A stretch of DNA of 64,000 bases, from positions 310,001-374,000 of the forward strand of contig NZ_CP060140.1 in assembly GCF_022376295.1 (NCBI RefSeq), in the 5' to 3' direction. This DNA is from Nodularia sphaerocarpa UHCC 0038. Lineage in GTDB: Bacteria; Cyanobacteriota; Cyanobacteriia; Cyanobacteriales; Nostocaceae. The notes below the pieces were generated by a model that saw nothing but the letters and a program-made list of their open reading frames with translations, searched no databases and had not been told where the DNA came from. Below are positions 8,543 through 17,895 of this stretch, one piece after another (within the stretch, counting starts at the first letter, position 1; each line of letters starts with the position of its first letter). The position numbers and the translations under genes were made by a program.

Positions 8543-10633
8543 ATGGCAGTTTTAGATTTTAGCGAACAGGATCTGGTTGGCAATAATTTTAATGGTCAGA
8601 ATCTGAATGGTTCTACCTTTTTTAAGGCAACTTTAAACAATGTCTCATTCGTTAATACAAGACTGAGAGGGACTAACTTTGAAGAAACAAGTTGGTTAAA
8701 TGTTAATGCCAGTGGTGCCAACTTCCGACCTAGTGCTAACTTCCCGACAACCAGCTTTTTTAAAGCAGTATTAGAGAATGTCAACCTCAGTGGTGCTAAC
8801 CTGCGAGAGGTGAATTTATCAGAGATTAGCACTAGCGGTATAAACCTTTCCAATGCCCAATTACAGGATGCCAACTTATTCAAAGCTAACATTAGCGGAG
8901 AACAGAGCAATCGACCAAATTTGACCGGGGCTAACTTTACTAGAGCCAATCTAACAGAAGCCAATCTGAAAGCTGCTGATTTAACAGACGCTAACTTTAC
9001 AAATGCTAATCTGCAATTGGCTAGCCTGGAAGAGAATATCATAGTCAATACCAATTTCACAGGAGTTGACTTTACAGGAGTTGGCTTTACAGATAACACC
9101 CTCAGCAATGCTATCTTTGATTTGGCAAACCTCAGTGGCGTGCAGTGGAGTGATATTTTGCCAACTGCGGGAGCAACGTCAACCAATGTCAGCTTCCGAG
9201 GTGCAAACTTAACTAACTTTACTGGCGAAGATATCAATCTGGGTAGTGCTGACTTTAGTGCCTTCGATGCCAACACACAAACTATCCTCACGGGTGTTAG
9301 TTTGGCTGATAGTGTCCTCAACGATGCTAATTTTACAGGTGTTTCTGCGGAAGGTATCTTTCTTGAAGGTGCAAATTTAACCAATGCCAACTTCACTGGA
9401 GCCGACCTGAGTAATGCTAGCTTTAACCTAGCAATTCTCACCGGAGCAGTCTTTACCGGAGGGGTTGAACTTGATGGTGCAAACTTGTCTGGGGTCGATC
9501 TTAGTGGTGTTGATTTGACAGGTGCGGATCTAAGCGGAGCAAACCTCAGCAATGCGATTATAATTGGGGCTGACCTGAGCGGAGTTAATCTGACAGGGGC
9601 AAATCTCAGTGGAGCTATTCTAGCTGGATCTGAACTGGATAATGCCATCTTAGATAACGTCTTTGCTGAGAAAACTGACCTGACTGGAGTAGACTTCACA
9701 AGTGCAAGTCTAATCGGTGCAAACTTTAAAGAAGCTACTGGAGACAGCCTCACTAACTTTACAGGTGCAAACCTTAGCGGTGCTAGCTTAGAGGTAAGCA
9801 GCTTTATTGGTAGCAATTTCCAAGATGCTAATTTAAATGGTGCTAACTTGAATGTTGCTAACCTGACAAATGCCAACTTCAGTGACGGTGCTGATGCAGA
9901 CACTCTGGGAGCGGATTTAACGGGTGTGTCATTTGTTGATGGTGTTGGGGTCAATGGTGACTTCAGTAATGCTCTGTTTGTGAATGCTAACCTCACCAAA
10001 GCCGACTTTACAGGGGCTAACTTCACAGGTATTGATCTCACAAATGCCATTTTGGTAGACACTATTCTCCCAGTCAGCACAATTACTGGAACGACTGGTG
10101 CCGATACACTGGTGGGAACGGATCTCCCTGACCTGATTGAAGGCTTAGGAGGTAATGATCTCCTCCAGGGCTTAGGTGGCGATGATATCCTTCTCGGTGG
10201 TGGTGGTAACGACACTCTTGAAGGTGGAACTGGTAATGATACTCTTGAGGGTGGAGCCGGAGCAGACATCTTACGGGGTCAAGGTGGCAATGATATGCTC
10301 TTTGGTAACGGTGGTAATGATAGGCTGTTTGGAGGTGCTGGTGATGATTTCCTCGCGGGAGGAAACGGCAATGATACCTTGACTGGTGGTGCTGGTGCTG
10401 ATGAATTTGAAATCGGTCAGGGTACAGCCACTATTACAGACTTCCAGGATGGCATTGATACATTTGCGTTGTTTGAAGGAGCGACAACAGAGATCCTATT
10501 TACAGACCTAACGATTGGAGCCGATCCAACTAACAGCAATAATACTCTGATTTCATTGACTGCCAATGGTAACATCTTAGCGCTCGTGGAGGGTATAAAC
10601 TCTAGCTTAATTACTGTGGCAGACTTCGGTTAG
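8543..10633 (+). CDS. Pentapeptide-repeat protein with C-terminal RTX calcium repeats
   Basis: A 696-residue protein. Residues about 10-505 are almost entirely pentapeptide repeats of the A(N/D)Lxx/(N/D)F type, which fold as a right-handed quadrilateral beta-helix. Residues about 515-635 carry some ten RTX nonapeptides (GGxGxDxLx, such as GGNDLLQGLGGDD), which bind calcium in proteins secreted by type I systems. A short acidic C-terminal domain (ITDFQDGIDTFAL...) follows, as in other RTX proteins. There is no N-terminal signal peptide, in line with C-terminal type I secretion. I start at the ATG at 8543, where the repeat pattern begins; an upstream frame to 8477 adds unrelated residues. Substrate and function unknown. 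Confidence 0.88.
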   Translation: MAVLDFSEQDLVGNNFNGQNLNGSTFFKATLNNVSFVNTRLRGTNFEETSWLNVNASGANFRPSANFPTTSFFKAVLENVNLSGANLREVNLSEISTSGINLSNAQLQDANLFKANISGEQSNRPNLTGANFTRANLTEANLKAADLTDANFTNANLQLASLEENIIVNTNFTGVDFTGVGFTDNTLSNAIFDLANLSGVQWSDILPTAGATSTNVSFRGANLTNFTGEDINLGSADFSAFDANTQTILTGVSLADSVLNDANFTGVSAEGIFLEGANLTNANFTGADLSNASFNLAILTGAVFTGGVELDGANLSGVDLSGVDLTGADLSGANLSNAIIIGADLSGVNLTGANLSGAILAGSELDNAILDNVFAEKTDLTGVDFTSASLIGANFKEATGDSLTNFTGANLSGASLEVSSFIGSNFQDANLNGANLNVANLTNANFSDGADADTLGADLTGVSFVDGVGVNGDFSNALFVNANLTKADFTGANFTGIDLTNAILVDTILPVSTITGTTGADTLVGTDLPDLIEGLGGNDLLQGLGGDDILLGGGGNDTLEGGTGNDTLEGGAGADILRGQGGNDMLFGNGGNDRLFGGAGDDFLAGGNGNDTLTGGAGADEFEIGQGTATITDFQDGIDTFALFEGATTEILFTDLTIGADPTNSNNTLISLTANGNILALVEGINSSLITVADFG

Positions 10634-10719
10634 AGAAAATTGTCAGAGTTTCCGTAATACTACTTCACAATTCCTTACATAGAAGTTTAGGAAGCTTTAC
10701 AAACACAAAAGAGGTTGAT

Positions 10720-10748
10720 ATCCCCGACTTCTTAAAGAAGTCGGGGAT
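10720..10748. terminator. Perfect hairpin between convergent genes
   Basis: A 14-bp perfect inverted repeat (ATCCCCGACTTCTT, one A, and its complement) lies between the convergent RTX-protein and MltA-like genes. There is no strong T-run on either side, so it may be a repeat-derived terminator. A close relative occurs at 63663-63691, where a T-run does follow. Confidence 0.6.
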
Positions 10749-10762
10749 CTTTGGGTTCGTTA

Positions 10763-12109
10763 TCACTTTTTCACAAGAAAATAAGCTGTAACGTACTCAG
10801 GTAATTGGCGGATATGCTGCGTAAATTCTTGTCGATTCTTAAAAGTTCCGGCTAAGAAATCAAGTTGATGCAGATTAGGTAAAAATGCTCCACCTGTATC
10901 AGCCACCACTCCCATTTGCAACTGTTTTCGCCCATTTCTAGTATGTTCAATTACCACTATTCGACCTAATCCAATATTTAGGATATCTCCCGCAAAAGTT
11001 ACTCCTGGCTTAATGGAAATTTTTGCATCTATATTATGTCCATAACCTTTGATAGCGTCCACTTGTCTAAAGTACCAGTAACGCTTTTGCGCTGTGGCTT
11101 TTAATCCCTGGACATAAGAAATACCATTATTTCTATCTACATTGAAAAACGCTTGAGTCCCATCGGTCAAATTAATCAGGATTGTTCCCTGCATTAAGGC
11201 TTCTTCTAAGCCATCGCGGGTTAAATAAGCTAGGGGTTTGACTCTACCATGTTCTTTACCACCAGGCTCATAAATACCTGATAAAACATCCTGTTTTGTG
11301 TATCTGGTGTAGAATTTATCAGCAATATTGTCTTCTTTTAAACTGTAAATTGGTATATTATAAGTAGAGGTTTTGGTGAGCGAACCTGTATGCTCAAAAA
11401 CAGCATATTTGGTAATTCGCACTTGATTCTGCTTTTGGTTGGCAGGATTATGTGCAGACCATTTAATTACACGAAAGTTGGTATTAATAAACTCAGGATT
11501 TTCTAACCTCGTGGTGCGATTGTTAGCAATATCCTCCTTTAATACAGTAATCATGAAATCTAAGGTTTTGATAATATCTTCTACTGTCACTCCTTGAGTA
11601 CCCAGCAGCCCTTTGCGGAAAATGTTTGGGTCTTCAGCAGCGTTGTTTTGAAAATATTCTCTCGTGTTCACCAGAACAGTTAATAAATCTGCTTGCTTAA
11701 CATTTATATTAGATGTTGGAAGTTTTCCCGGACTTAAAACCTGATTGCCTTCAATGCTAAATTTATACTTTTGCCACTCATCTATTACTGGATAAGTTAC
11801 GGGTATTGATGCTATATCTTGCTCAGATTTAGAGGTGTTTTCTGGGCTGATACTTGGCTCAGATATTTGGGGAAGAATCACAGTATTCTGAACTAATGTG
11901 GCTAGTCCAGCAACAGGTTGAATTGTCAAAGGTGAAATCTCTGATTTATTCAATAAAGATTTTTCTACCTGTTCTGCGGAATTTTTTGGTTGATTTTTTG
12001 AATGCGTATATAAACCACTACTAGCCGCACTCACCAGCAACAAAGCAGCAAAACCTAATGTGACGCGGAGTTTTTGGTTTGATAAGATGTGCATAATCGG
12101 GAAAATCAA
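10763..12109 (-). CDS. MltA-like (3D-domain) protein, probable murein transglycosylase
   Basis: A 448-residue envelope protein with an N-terminal membrane anchor or signal (LRVTLGFAALLLVSAASSG). Residues about 45-130 are a low-complexity linker. The C-terminal half resembles MltA lytic transglycosylases: a QGTILINLTDG segment like the MltA QGSG...L.DG region, and near the C-terminus VVADTGGAFLPNLHQLDFLAGTF, matching the 3D motif with the putative catalytic Asp of the DTGG block. It would cleave peptidoglycan glycan strands. The middle region is divergent from enterobacterial MltA, so activity is an inference. Divergent from lpdA. Confidence 0.7.
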   Translation of the reverse strand: MIFPIMHILSNQKLRVTLGFAALLLVSAASSGLYTHSKNQPKNSAEQVEKSLLNKSEISPLTIQPVAGLATLVQNTVILPQISEPSISPENTSKSEQDIASIPVTYPVIDEWQKYKFSIEGNQVLSPGKLPTSNINVKQADLLTVLVNTREYFQNNAAEDPNIFRKGLLGTQGVTVEDIIKTLDFMITVLKEDIANNRTTRLENPEFINTNFRVIKWSAHNPANQKQNQVRITKYAVFEHTGSLTKTSTYNIPIYSLKEDNIADKFYTRYTKQDVLSGIYEPGGKEHGRVKPLAYLTRDGLEEALMQGTILINLTDGTQAFFNVDRNNGISYVQGLKATAQKRYWYFRQVDAIKGYGHNIDAKISIKPGVTFAGDILNIGLGRIVVIEHTRNGRKQLQMGVVADTGGAFLPNLHQLDFLAGTFKNRQEFTQHIRQLPEYVTAYFLVKK

Positions 12110-12446
12110 GTTCTGATATTAAATAATAATCGCAATTTCTGGATTTTCAACTATATCAAGTTGACAAGGCTTTAATGGTTTATACAGTTCCCGCATCATA
12201 GCTGTTTTATTTATCACAAGCAATCCGGTTGAATTGTGTTTAATTATACATAAATTTCATGACTAAACTGAATGGAAAACGCCACAGATGATTTTGTGTA
12301 ATTATAATAGTAAAAAAATCTACATTTTCGCCTGCTAAGTTAAGGCATAATATTTAATTTTGATCTAGCAACGCCCAAATTCTCTGGAGTTGCGTAAATT
12401 GCTGGTCAAGTTGAAAATAAATAGGCGCAGACACGGGGAAAATAAC
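12110..12446. other. Divergent promoter region of the MltA-like gene and lpdA
   Basis: No gene seen; AT-rich. A TTGACA at 12161-12166 is followed by TATACA at 12181-12186, but the 14-bp spacing is shorter than normal. For lpdA, a GGGGAA ribosome-binding site (12434-12439) precedes the chosen GTG start. Confidence 0.35.
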
Positions 12447-13874
12447 GTGAGTTATGGATTTGATTACGATTTAGTCATTATAGGCGCGGGTGTAGGTGGA
12501 CATGGTGCAGCCTTACACGCCGTTAGCTGTGGTCTGAAAACAGCAATTATCGAAGCTGCGGATATGGGAGGAACCTGTGTTAATCGGGGCTGTATCCCTT
12601 CTAAGGCTTTGCTAGCAGCATCTGGACGGGTGCGGGAGTTACGTAATTCCCATCACCTGAAATCCCTGGGGATTCAAGTTGATCATGTCACATTTGACCG
12701 CCAAGCGATCGCCGATCATGCTGGCAATCTGGTATCAAAAATTCAAGGCGATTTAACCAACAGTCTCAAACGTCTGGGAGTAGATATTATCAGGGGTTGG
12801 GGCAAAATTGCCGGCACTCAAAAGGTGACTATCAACAGTGATGGTACTGAAAAAACTGTTACAGCTAAAGATATCATTCTTTCCCCTGGTTCAGTACCCT
12901 TTGTCCCTCCAGGAATTGAAGTAGACGGCAAAACTGTTTTTACCAGCGACCAAGGGGTAAAATTAGAATCTCTACCAGAATGGATCGCGATTATTGGCAG
13001 TGGTTACATCGGTTTGGAATTTTCTGATGTTTACTCGGCTTTGGGCTGTGAAATCACTATGATTGAAGCCCTAGACCAATTAATGCCAGGATTTGACCGC
13101 GATATTGCTAAACTGGCAGAACGAGTTTTAATTACTCCTCGTGATATTGAAACTAAAGTCGGAATATACGCTAAAAAAATTACCCCTGGTTCTCCGGTGG
13201 TGATTGAATTGGCAGATTTCAAAACCAAAGAAGATATTGATGTGATTGAGGTGGATGCTTGCTTAGTAGCTACAGGACGCATCCCCGCCACTAAAAACTT
13301 GGGTTTAGAAACTTTAGGTATAGAACTAGACCGACGCAACTTTATCCCCGTAGACGATCGCATGGCAGTGCTATCATCTGGGGAAGTAGTACCTCATGTA
13401 TGGGCAATTGGTGATGCTAACGGCAAAATGATGCTGGCACACGCTGCTTCGGCTCAAGGTATTATCGCAGTAGAAAATATTGTAGGGCGATCTCGTGTGG
13501 TAGACTATCGCAGCATCCCCGCAGCAGCATTTACTCACCCAGAAGTCAGCTATGTGGGTTTAACAGAAGTCGCCGCGAAAGAATTAGCACAAGCTGAAGG
13601 CTTTGAAATAGCTACCAGTAAAAGTTACTTTAAAGGTAACTCTAAAGCCTTGGCAGAAAACGAATCTGATGGTATGGCTAAGGTAGTGTATCGCAAAGAC
13701 ACTGGTGAAGTTTTAGGTGTCCATATCTTTGGAATGCACGCTGCTGACTTGATTCACGAAGCATCAGCTGCGATCGCTAATCGTCAATCTGTCCAAAACC
13801 TCGCCCATTTAGTACACGCCCATCCCACACTTTCCGAAGTGCTAGATGAAGCCTATAAACGCGCCGTAGTTTAG
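12447..13874 (+). CDS. lpdA: Dihydrolipoyl dehydrogenase (E3)
   Basis: Flavoprotein that reoxidises dihydrolipoamide with NAD+ for the pyruvate dehydrogenase and glycine cleavage complexes. It has the FAD-binding motif IIGAGVGGHGA near residues 11-21, the redox disulfide GGTCVNRGCIPSK (Cys44 and Cys49), the NAD-binding motif IIGSGYIGLEF and the C-terminal catalytic HAHPTLSEVLDEA. I choose the GTG at 12447 with GGGGAA upstream; the in-frame TTG at 12390 would add 19 basic residues that cyanobacterial homologues lack. The length of 475 residues is usual. The same-strand trpC follows 223 bp downstream. Confidence 0.95.
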   Translation: MSYGFDYDLVIIGAGVGGHGAALHAVSCGLKTAIIEAADMGGTCVNRGCIPSKALLAASGRVRELRNSHHLKSLGIQVDHVTFDRQAIADHAGNLVSKIQGDLTNSLKRLGVDIIRGWGKIAGTQKVTINSDGTEKTVTAKDIILSPGSVPFVPPGIEVDGKTVFTSDQGVKLESLPEWIAIIGSGYIGLEFSDVYSALGCEITMIEALDQLMPGFDRDIAKLAERVLITPRDIETKVGIYAKKITPGSPVVIELADFKTKEDIDVIEVDACLVATGRIPATKNLGLETLGIELDRRNFIPVDDRMAVLSSGEVVPHVWAIGDANGKMMLAHAASAQGIIAVENIVGRSRVVDYRSIPAAAFTHPEVSYVGLTEVAAKELAQAEGFEIATSKSYFKGNSKALAENESDGMAKVVYRKDTGEVLGVHIFGMHAADLIHEASAAIANRQSVQNLAHLVHAHPTLSEVLDEAYKRAVV

Positions 13875-13890
13875 GGAGTGGGGAGTAAGA

Positions 13891-13918
13891 ATTTTAGATT
13901 TTAGATTTTAGATTTTGG
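13891..13918. repeat. Heptameric tandem repeat (ATTTTAG)
   Basis: Three to four copies of a 7-base unit just after lpdA. It is one of several period-7 repeats in the window. Confidence 0.7.
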
Positions 13919-14097
13919 ATTGAAGTGTAATCTAAAATTGCTTTCTCTAAAATCCCAAATTGATTTCCCCAATCCCCAATCTCTAGGGCGGGTTTAGAGA
14001 TATCATTCAACGAAGAAGGCGGGCAGGATGCCCACCCCACGATATTACTAAACCCGCCCGTACAATCCTCCCCAGTCCCCATTTCCCAATCCCTAAT

Positions 14098-15006
14098 ATG
14101 CAAATTCGCCGCCGTTCCACGAACACAACAATCAATGTTTCTTTTTTGCGTTATCAGTCTACTTTGCCAGATGTAAAACCAAATAATATTTTGGAAGAAA
14201 TTGTCTGGCATAAAGAAACTGAAATTGATAAAATGCGGGAAAGGCGACCTTTGGCACAATTGCAAAAGCAAGCGCTTTCAGCACCGCCAACTCTTGATTT
14301 TATTGCCGCTTTAAGGCAAGGTAAAACTAATCCAGCGTTGATTGCGGAAGTTAAAAAGGCTTCCCCTAGTAAGGGTGTTTTTCGAGAAGATTTTGACCCA
14401 GTGGCGATCGCTTCTGCATATCAAAAAGGTGGTGCTAGTTGTCTTTCTGTTTTGACAGATAGCAAATTCTTTCAAGGGAGTTTTGAGAATTTATCTCAAG
14501 TCCGTGCTACCGTAGATTTACCCCTTTTATGTAAGGATTTTATTATCTATCCTTATCAAATGTACTTAGCTCGCATTCATGGCGCAGATGCGGTTTTGTT
14601 AATTGCAGCTATTCTCAGTGATCAAGATTTACAATACTTCCTCAAAATTGCCAATGCGATGAAGATGAAGGCTTTGATTGAAGTTCATAGTTTGGTAGAA
14701 CTTGATCGGGTATTAGCTTTAAAGGGAGAATTTATCGTCGGAATCAATAACCGTAATTTGGAAGATTTTTCTGTTGACCTGCAAACTACTTGCGAATTAT
14801 TAGCAGCACGAGCTAGTCAATTACAAGAACAAAATCTTCTAGTTGTGAGTGAGTCAGGGCTACATACTCCAGAAGATTTGAAAATAGTACAACAAGCCGG
14901 AGCAGCAGCTGTATTAATTGGAGAATCTTTAGTTAAACAACCTGATCCAAGTTTAGCGATCGCTGATCTATTTGCAGATTTTTCATCTCCAGATACATCA
15001 ATCTAA
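14098..15006 (+). CDS. trpC: Indole-3-glycerol phosphate synthase
   Basis: Closes the indole ring from CdRP in tryptophan synthesis; cytoplasmic TIM barrel. Family motifs are all present: LIAEVKKASPSKG (catalytic Lys), LLCKDFIIYPYQ, LIEVHSLVELD, VGINNRNLEDFSVD, VVSESGL and AAAVLIGESLV. Length is 302 residues, with the N-terminal extension (MQIRRRS...) usual in cyanobacteria. It is not near other trp genes except trpD, 12 kb away on the opposite strand. A frame starting at the ATG at 14098 fits known homologue N-termini. Confidence 0.95.
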   Translation: MQIRRRSTNTTINVSFLRYQSTLPDVKPNNILEEIVWHKETEIDKMRERRPLAQLQKQALSAPPTLDFIAALRQGKTNPALIAEVKKASPSKGVFREDFDPVAIASAYQKGGASCLSVLTDSKFFQGSFENLSQVRATVDLPLLCKDFIIYPYQMYLARIHGADAVLLIAAILSDQDLQYFLKIANAMKMKALIEVHSLVELDRVLALKGEFIVGINNRNLEDFSVDLQTTCELLAARASQLQEQNLLVVSESGLHTPEDLKIVQQAGAAAVLIGESLVKQPDPSLAIADLFADFSSPDTSI

Positions 15007-15097
15007 TAACCAGGTATTGGGTTATTGTGTAACAATTTTGGCATGAGTTCCAATCTGACTGAGAAAACATCCCATATTTGAAATATTACATCAACTA

Positions 15098-15346
15098 ATG
15101 GAGCAAATTCCTTTACCTTCGCCTATTCACTACGAACTTTTACTTCAACTCTTAGAAAGACAAACAATGTCAGCAGTCAGTCAGAACCCTGATTTACGGC
15201 ATCAAGTCAATCAACTCATTATTACTCTGCGTAAAGCAGCAGCGCAACAAAAGCAACTAGAACAGATTTGCCAATTTTCTGCTCTGGGAGTCGAGCATCG
15301 TTGGTCAATCAATCATCATACAGCTAAAGTTGTCACCCCCGATTGA
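15098..15346 (+). CDS. Small conserved cyanobacterial protein (DUF5340-like)
   Basis: An 82-residue soluble helical protein beginning MEQIPLPSPIHYELLLQLLE, with a LRKAAAQQKQLE segment. This matches a small cyanobacterial family I recall as DUF5340 (name from memory). No signal peptide, membrane segment or catalytic motif. It lies 91 bp after trpC on the same strand and could be co-transcribed. Function unknown. Confidence 0.7.
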   Translation: MEQIPLPSPIHYELLLQLLERQTMSAVSQNPDLRHQVNQLIITLRKAAAQQKQLEQICQFSALGVEHRWSINHHTAKVVTPD

Positions 15347-15741
15347 CCACTCTTGTAGAGACGCGATGAATCACGTCTCTACCGCCGCTTTCACTCATTT
15401 GACAGAATAAAAATTTGCTCACATCTTGTATTTGTACCCCAATTTGTGAGATTCTAAATAAGCTCCACTAAAGAATTTAGACAAACTGGGTAGAAAATTT
15501 GATGTTTCTTTTCCGCTAGCTAATGTCAATAATTTTAGGTTCTTTTAAATATACATAAATTGTTGCAAAAGTCAAGCTAACCATAATTTAGCTTTAATGG
15601 TACTTTTACTATAGATTTGCTATAGATTTGCAGACTATAGCAAATTATTTTGGATGTATATGCAGGTAAATCTAAAATTCATCCCCAGAATTTAATTATC
15701 CGCCTACACTTTGAACTTTTATTTTACTTTAGGACAAACAG
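15347..15741. other. Intergenic region with repeat hairpin
   Basis: No gene seen. A hairpin with 9-bp arms (GTAGAGACG...CGTCTCTAC, 15355-15382) follows the small gene and may terminate its transcript; it belongs to the same repeat type as 3177-3202 and 63873-63900. The remainder is AT-rich leader of the aminotransferase gene, with AGGA at 15731-15734 before its ATG. Confidence 0.55.
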
Positions 15742-16896
15742 ATGGAAAATAAGTTGATGCTGATGATTCCTGGCCCCACACCAGTGCCAGAGGCGGCTTT
15801 GCTAGCATTAGCCAAGCACCCCATTGGACACCGTACCAGTCAGTTTAGCAACATCATGGCTGAGGTGACAGAAAACCTCAAATGGTTACACCAAACTCAA
15901 AATGATGTCCTGATGCTGAATGTTAGCGGGACTGGTGCTGTGGAAGCGGGAATTATTAATTTTCTCTCTCCAGGCGATCGCATTTTAGTTGGTTCCAATG
16001 GTAAATTTGGAGAACGCTGGGTAGAAATCGGCGAAGCTTATGGTTTGAACGTCGAAGCTATTACCGCCGAATGGGGAAAACCTTTAGATACAGCCCTGTT
16101 TGCCGAAAAATTGCAAGCTGATACCGAAAAGCAAATCAAAGCCGTAATTATTACCCACAGCGAAACCTCAACCGGTGTGTTGAATGACTTAGAAGCCATC
16201 AACCGTCTGGTAAAAGAACATGGTGAAGCTTTAATAATTGTGGATGCAGTTACTAGCTTGGGTGCATTCAATTTACCCATAGATGCTTGGGGTTTGGATG
16301 TCGTCGCTTCTGGTTCTCAGAAAGGCTATATGATTCCTCCCGGACTAGGATTTGTTTCTGTTAGTCCCAAGGCTTGGGAAGCTTACAAAACTGCAAAATT
16401 ACCAAAATATTATCTAGATTTAGGTAAATACCGCAAATCTACAGCTAAAAATACTACTCCATTTACTCCACCTGTCAACTTGATTGTGGCTTTACACACC
16501 ACGTTAGGGATGATGAAGGCTGAAGGGTTGGAGTCAATTTTTACTCGCCATCAACGATTGAAAAATGCCACCCGTGCGGCTGTGAAAGGTTTAAATTTAC
16601 CTTTATTTGGGTCAGATGATTACGCAAGTCCAGCAATTACGGCTGTAGCCACACCAGGAATGGAAGCGGATAAAATTCGGTCATTGATGAATAAGCGTTT
16701 TGATATTGCTTTAGCCGGCGGTCAAGACCATCTGAAAAACCAAATTTTCCGAATTGGACACTTGGGTTTTGTGAGCGATCGCGATATTCTTAGCTGTATA
16801 GCAGCCTTAGAAGTAACTCTGACTGAACTCGGTCACGAAGGCTTTACCCCCGGTGGTGGTGTAGCCGCAGCAGCGAAAGTATTCACTCAGTCCTGA
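15742..16896 (+). CDS. Class-V aminotransferase, alanine/serine-glyoxylate type
   Basis: PLP enzyme of 384 residues. It opens with the family signature MIPGPTPVPEAAL, has GSGAVE-like SGTGAVEAG near residue 63, VVDAVTSLGA-like IIVDAVTSLGA, and the PLP lysine in SGSQKGYMIPPG (Lys194). In cyanobacteria such genes are often labelled soluble hydrogenase small subunit, an old misannotation; an alanine- or serine-glyoxylate aminotransferase role in photorespiration is more likely. Exact substrates cannot be told from sequence. A strong hairpin at 16961-16990 lies after the stop. Confidence 0.88.
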   Translation: MENKLMLMIPGPTPVPEAALLALAKHPIGHRTSQFSNIMAEVTENLKWLHQTQNDVLMLNVSGTGAVEAGIINFLSPGDRILVGSNGKFGERWVEIGEAYGLNVEAITAEWGKPLDTALFAEKLQADTEKQIKAVIITHSETSTGVLNDLEAINRLVKEHGEALIIVDAVTSLGAFNLPIDAWGLDVVASGSQKGYMIPPGLGFVSVSPKAWEAYKTAKLPKYYLDLGKYRKSTAKNTTPFTPPVNLIVALHTTLGMMKAEGLESIFTRHQRLKNATRAAVKGLNLPLFGSDDYASPAITAVATPGMEADKIRSLMNKRFDIALAGGQDHLKNQIFRIGHLGFVSDRDILSCIAALEVTLTELGHEGFTPGGGVAAAAKVFTQS

Positions 16897-16960
16897 TTAA
16901 CAAATTCTCCCCTCTCCTTGCTAAGGCTGGGGGTGAGGTTCATATATTCTATTAAATTAT

Positions 16961-16990
16961 AAGAGCGAGTTAAATATTTAATTCGCTCTT
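16961..16990 (+). terminator. Hairpin after the aminotransferase gene
   Basis: Two 14-base arms (AAGAGCGAGTTAAA and TTTAATTCGCTCTT, one G-T pair) separated by 2 bases, 65 bp after the aminotransferase stop. The T-run after the stem is short, so termination efficiency is uncertain. Confidence 0.55.
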
Positions 16991-17180
16991 TGAATCTGTA
17001 TGGAAATAAGTAAAAATGGTAACAGTCAATTCTCTGGTCTATCAGCCTTCGTACAAGGCAGAATGGACGTGACATTCCTCAATTCTCCTGTATGAAACTC
17101 ATACTTATACTAATTAGAACAATCATTGCAACCAAAAACTTATACTTCCTTTGAGAGACGCTATAGTTACACAAGCTGTA

Positions 17181-17372
17181 TTACGCCGTTTCCATCCAGT
17201 CGTAAATTTGTTCTAACTGATCTAAGGTAATTAACCCATACTGCCAAAGAATCATCGGTAATGGACCGGGATCTTGTTCTCGATGTCGCAGCGCCACGGC
17301 TAGGGAAGCCGCCGAAATTGATAAATCTTCCTGGAGAAAATGAATCAGTCGCGAATATGTCGATGGTGCCAT
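17181..17372 (-). CDS. Small conserved cyanobacterial protein (DUF2949-like)
   Basis: A 63-residue protein (MAPSTYSRLIHFLQEDL...). The start at 17372 is fixed by an almost perfect ribosome-binding site, AAAGGAGGTGA at 17380-17390; an upstream in-frame ATG at 17408 lies before that site. The pattern HFLQEDLSIS, PMILWQYGLITLDQLEQIYDWME matches a small cyanobacterial family I recall as DUF2949. Predicted helical and soluble. Function unknown. Confidence 0.8.
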   Translation of the reverse strand: MAPSTYSRLIHFLQEDLSISAASLAVALRHREQDPGPLPMILWQYGLITLDQLEQIYDWMETA

Positions 17373-17895
17373 TTGTAACTCACCTCCTTTAATTGAATGT
17401 ATTGTCATATAACGATTTACCTTTTCTCAGTAGCCCGCAGCTAATATTTCATTGGTAACTGGTATTTACCGGATAAACACTGGAAAAAATTTTGCTTAAA
17501 TTTATCAAACAGATTGATTTCACAGATAAAACTCGAAGATTTTGACTTATCTGATCAATTTCCGAGATGCAAACTACTTAGGTCTAATTTTGGTTGAGCT
17601 TTTTTACTATGATGTTTGATTTAATCAGACATTTAGTAGCAAAGATTCCATAGCTAATACTCCCTTATGAGAGTCCGTTTACACTTACGCCAAAAGGAAG
17701 ATTTTTGGCATCGAAAGCGTGGAAATGTGATTGTAGCTTGAAAGTGCAAATTTTCCTATGATCGAAAACATATAAATAGTAGCCCCTCAATTTGCTTTTT
17801 TATACCTAATCGATAATTTTTTTACACAAAAAGATCAATTCCAGATTTGCCGCAGCTTATAGGAAAAAGCCGGGAAATATTTATGGGCGTAGATT
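17373..17895. other. Intergenic region, nothing recognised
   Basis: About 520 bp, AT-rich, between two minus-strand genes. Apart from the ribosome-binding site of the downstream small gene (17380-17390) I see no gene, RNA or clear repeat. Confidence 0.5.

Noticed and set aside
8596..10269. Long minus-strand open frame (557 residues) opposite the pentapeptide-repeat gene
   Set aside because: It is rich in Ser, Pro, Leu, Ala and Lys in a periodic pattern that mirrors the repeat codons of the + strand gene, with no domain or ribosome-binding site. It is an antisense shadow.
12161..12186. TTGACA...TATACA as a promoter for lpdA
   Set aside because: The spacer is only 14 bp, too short for a standard sigma70 promoter, so it is mentioned but not called.
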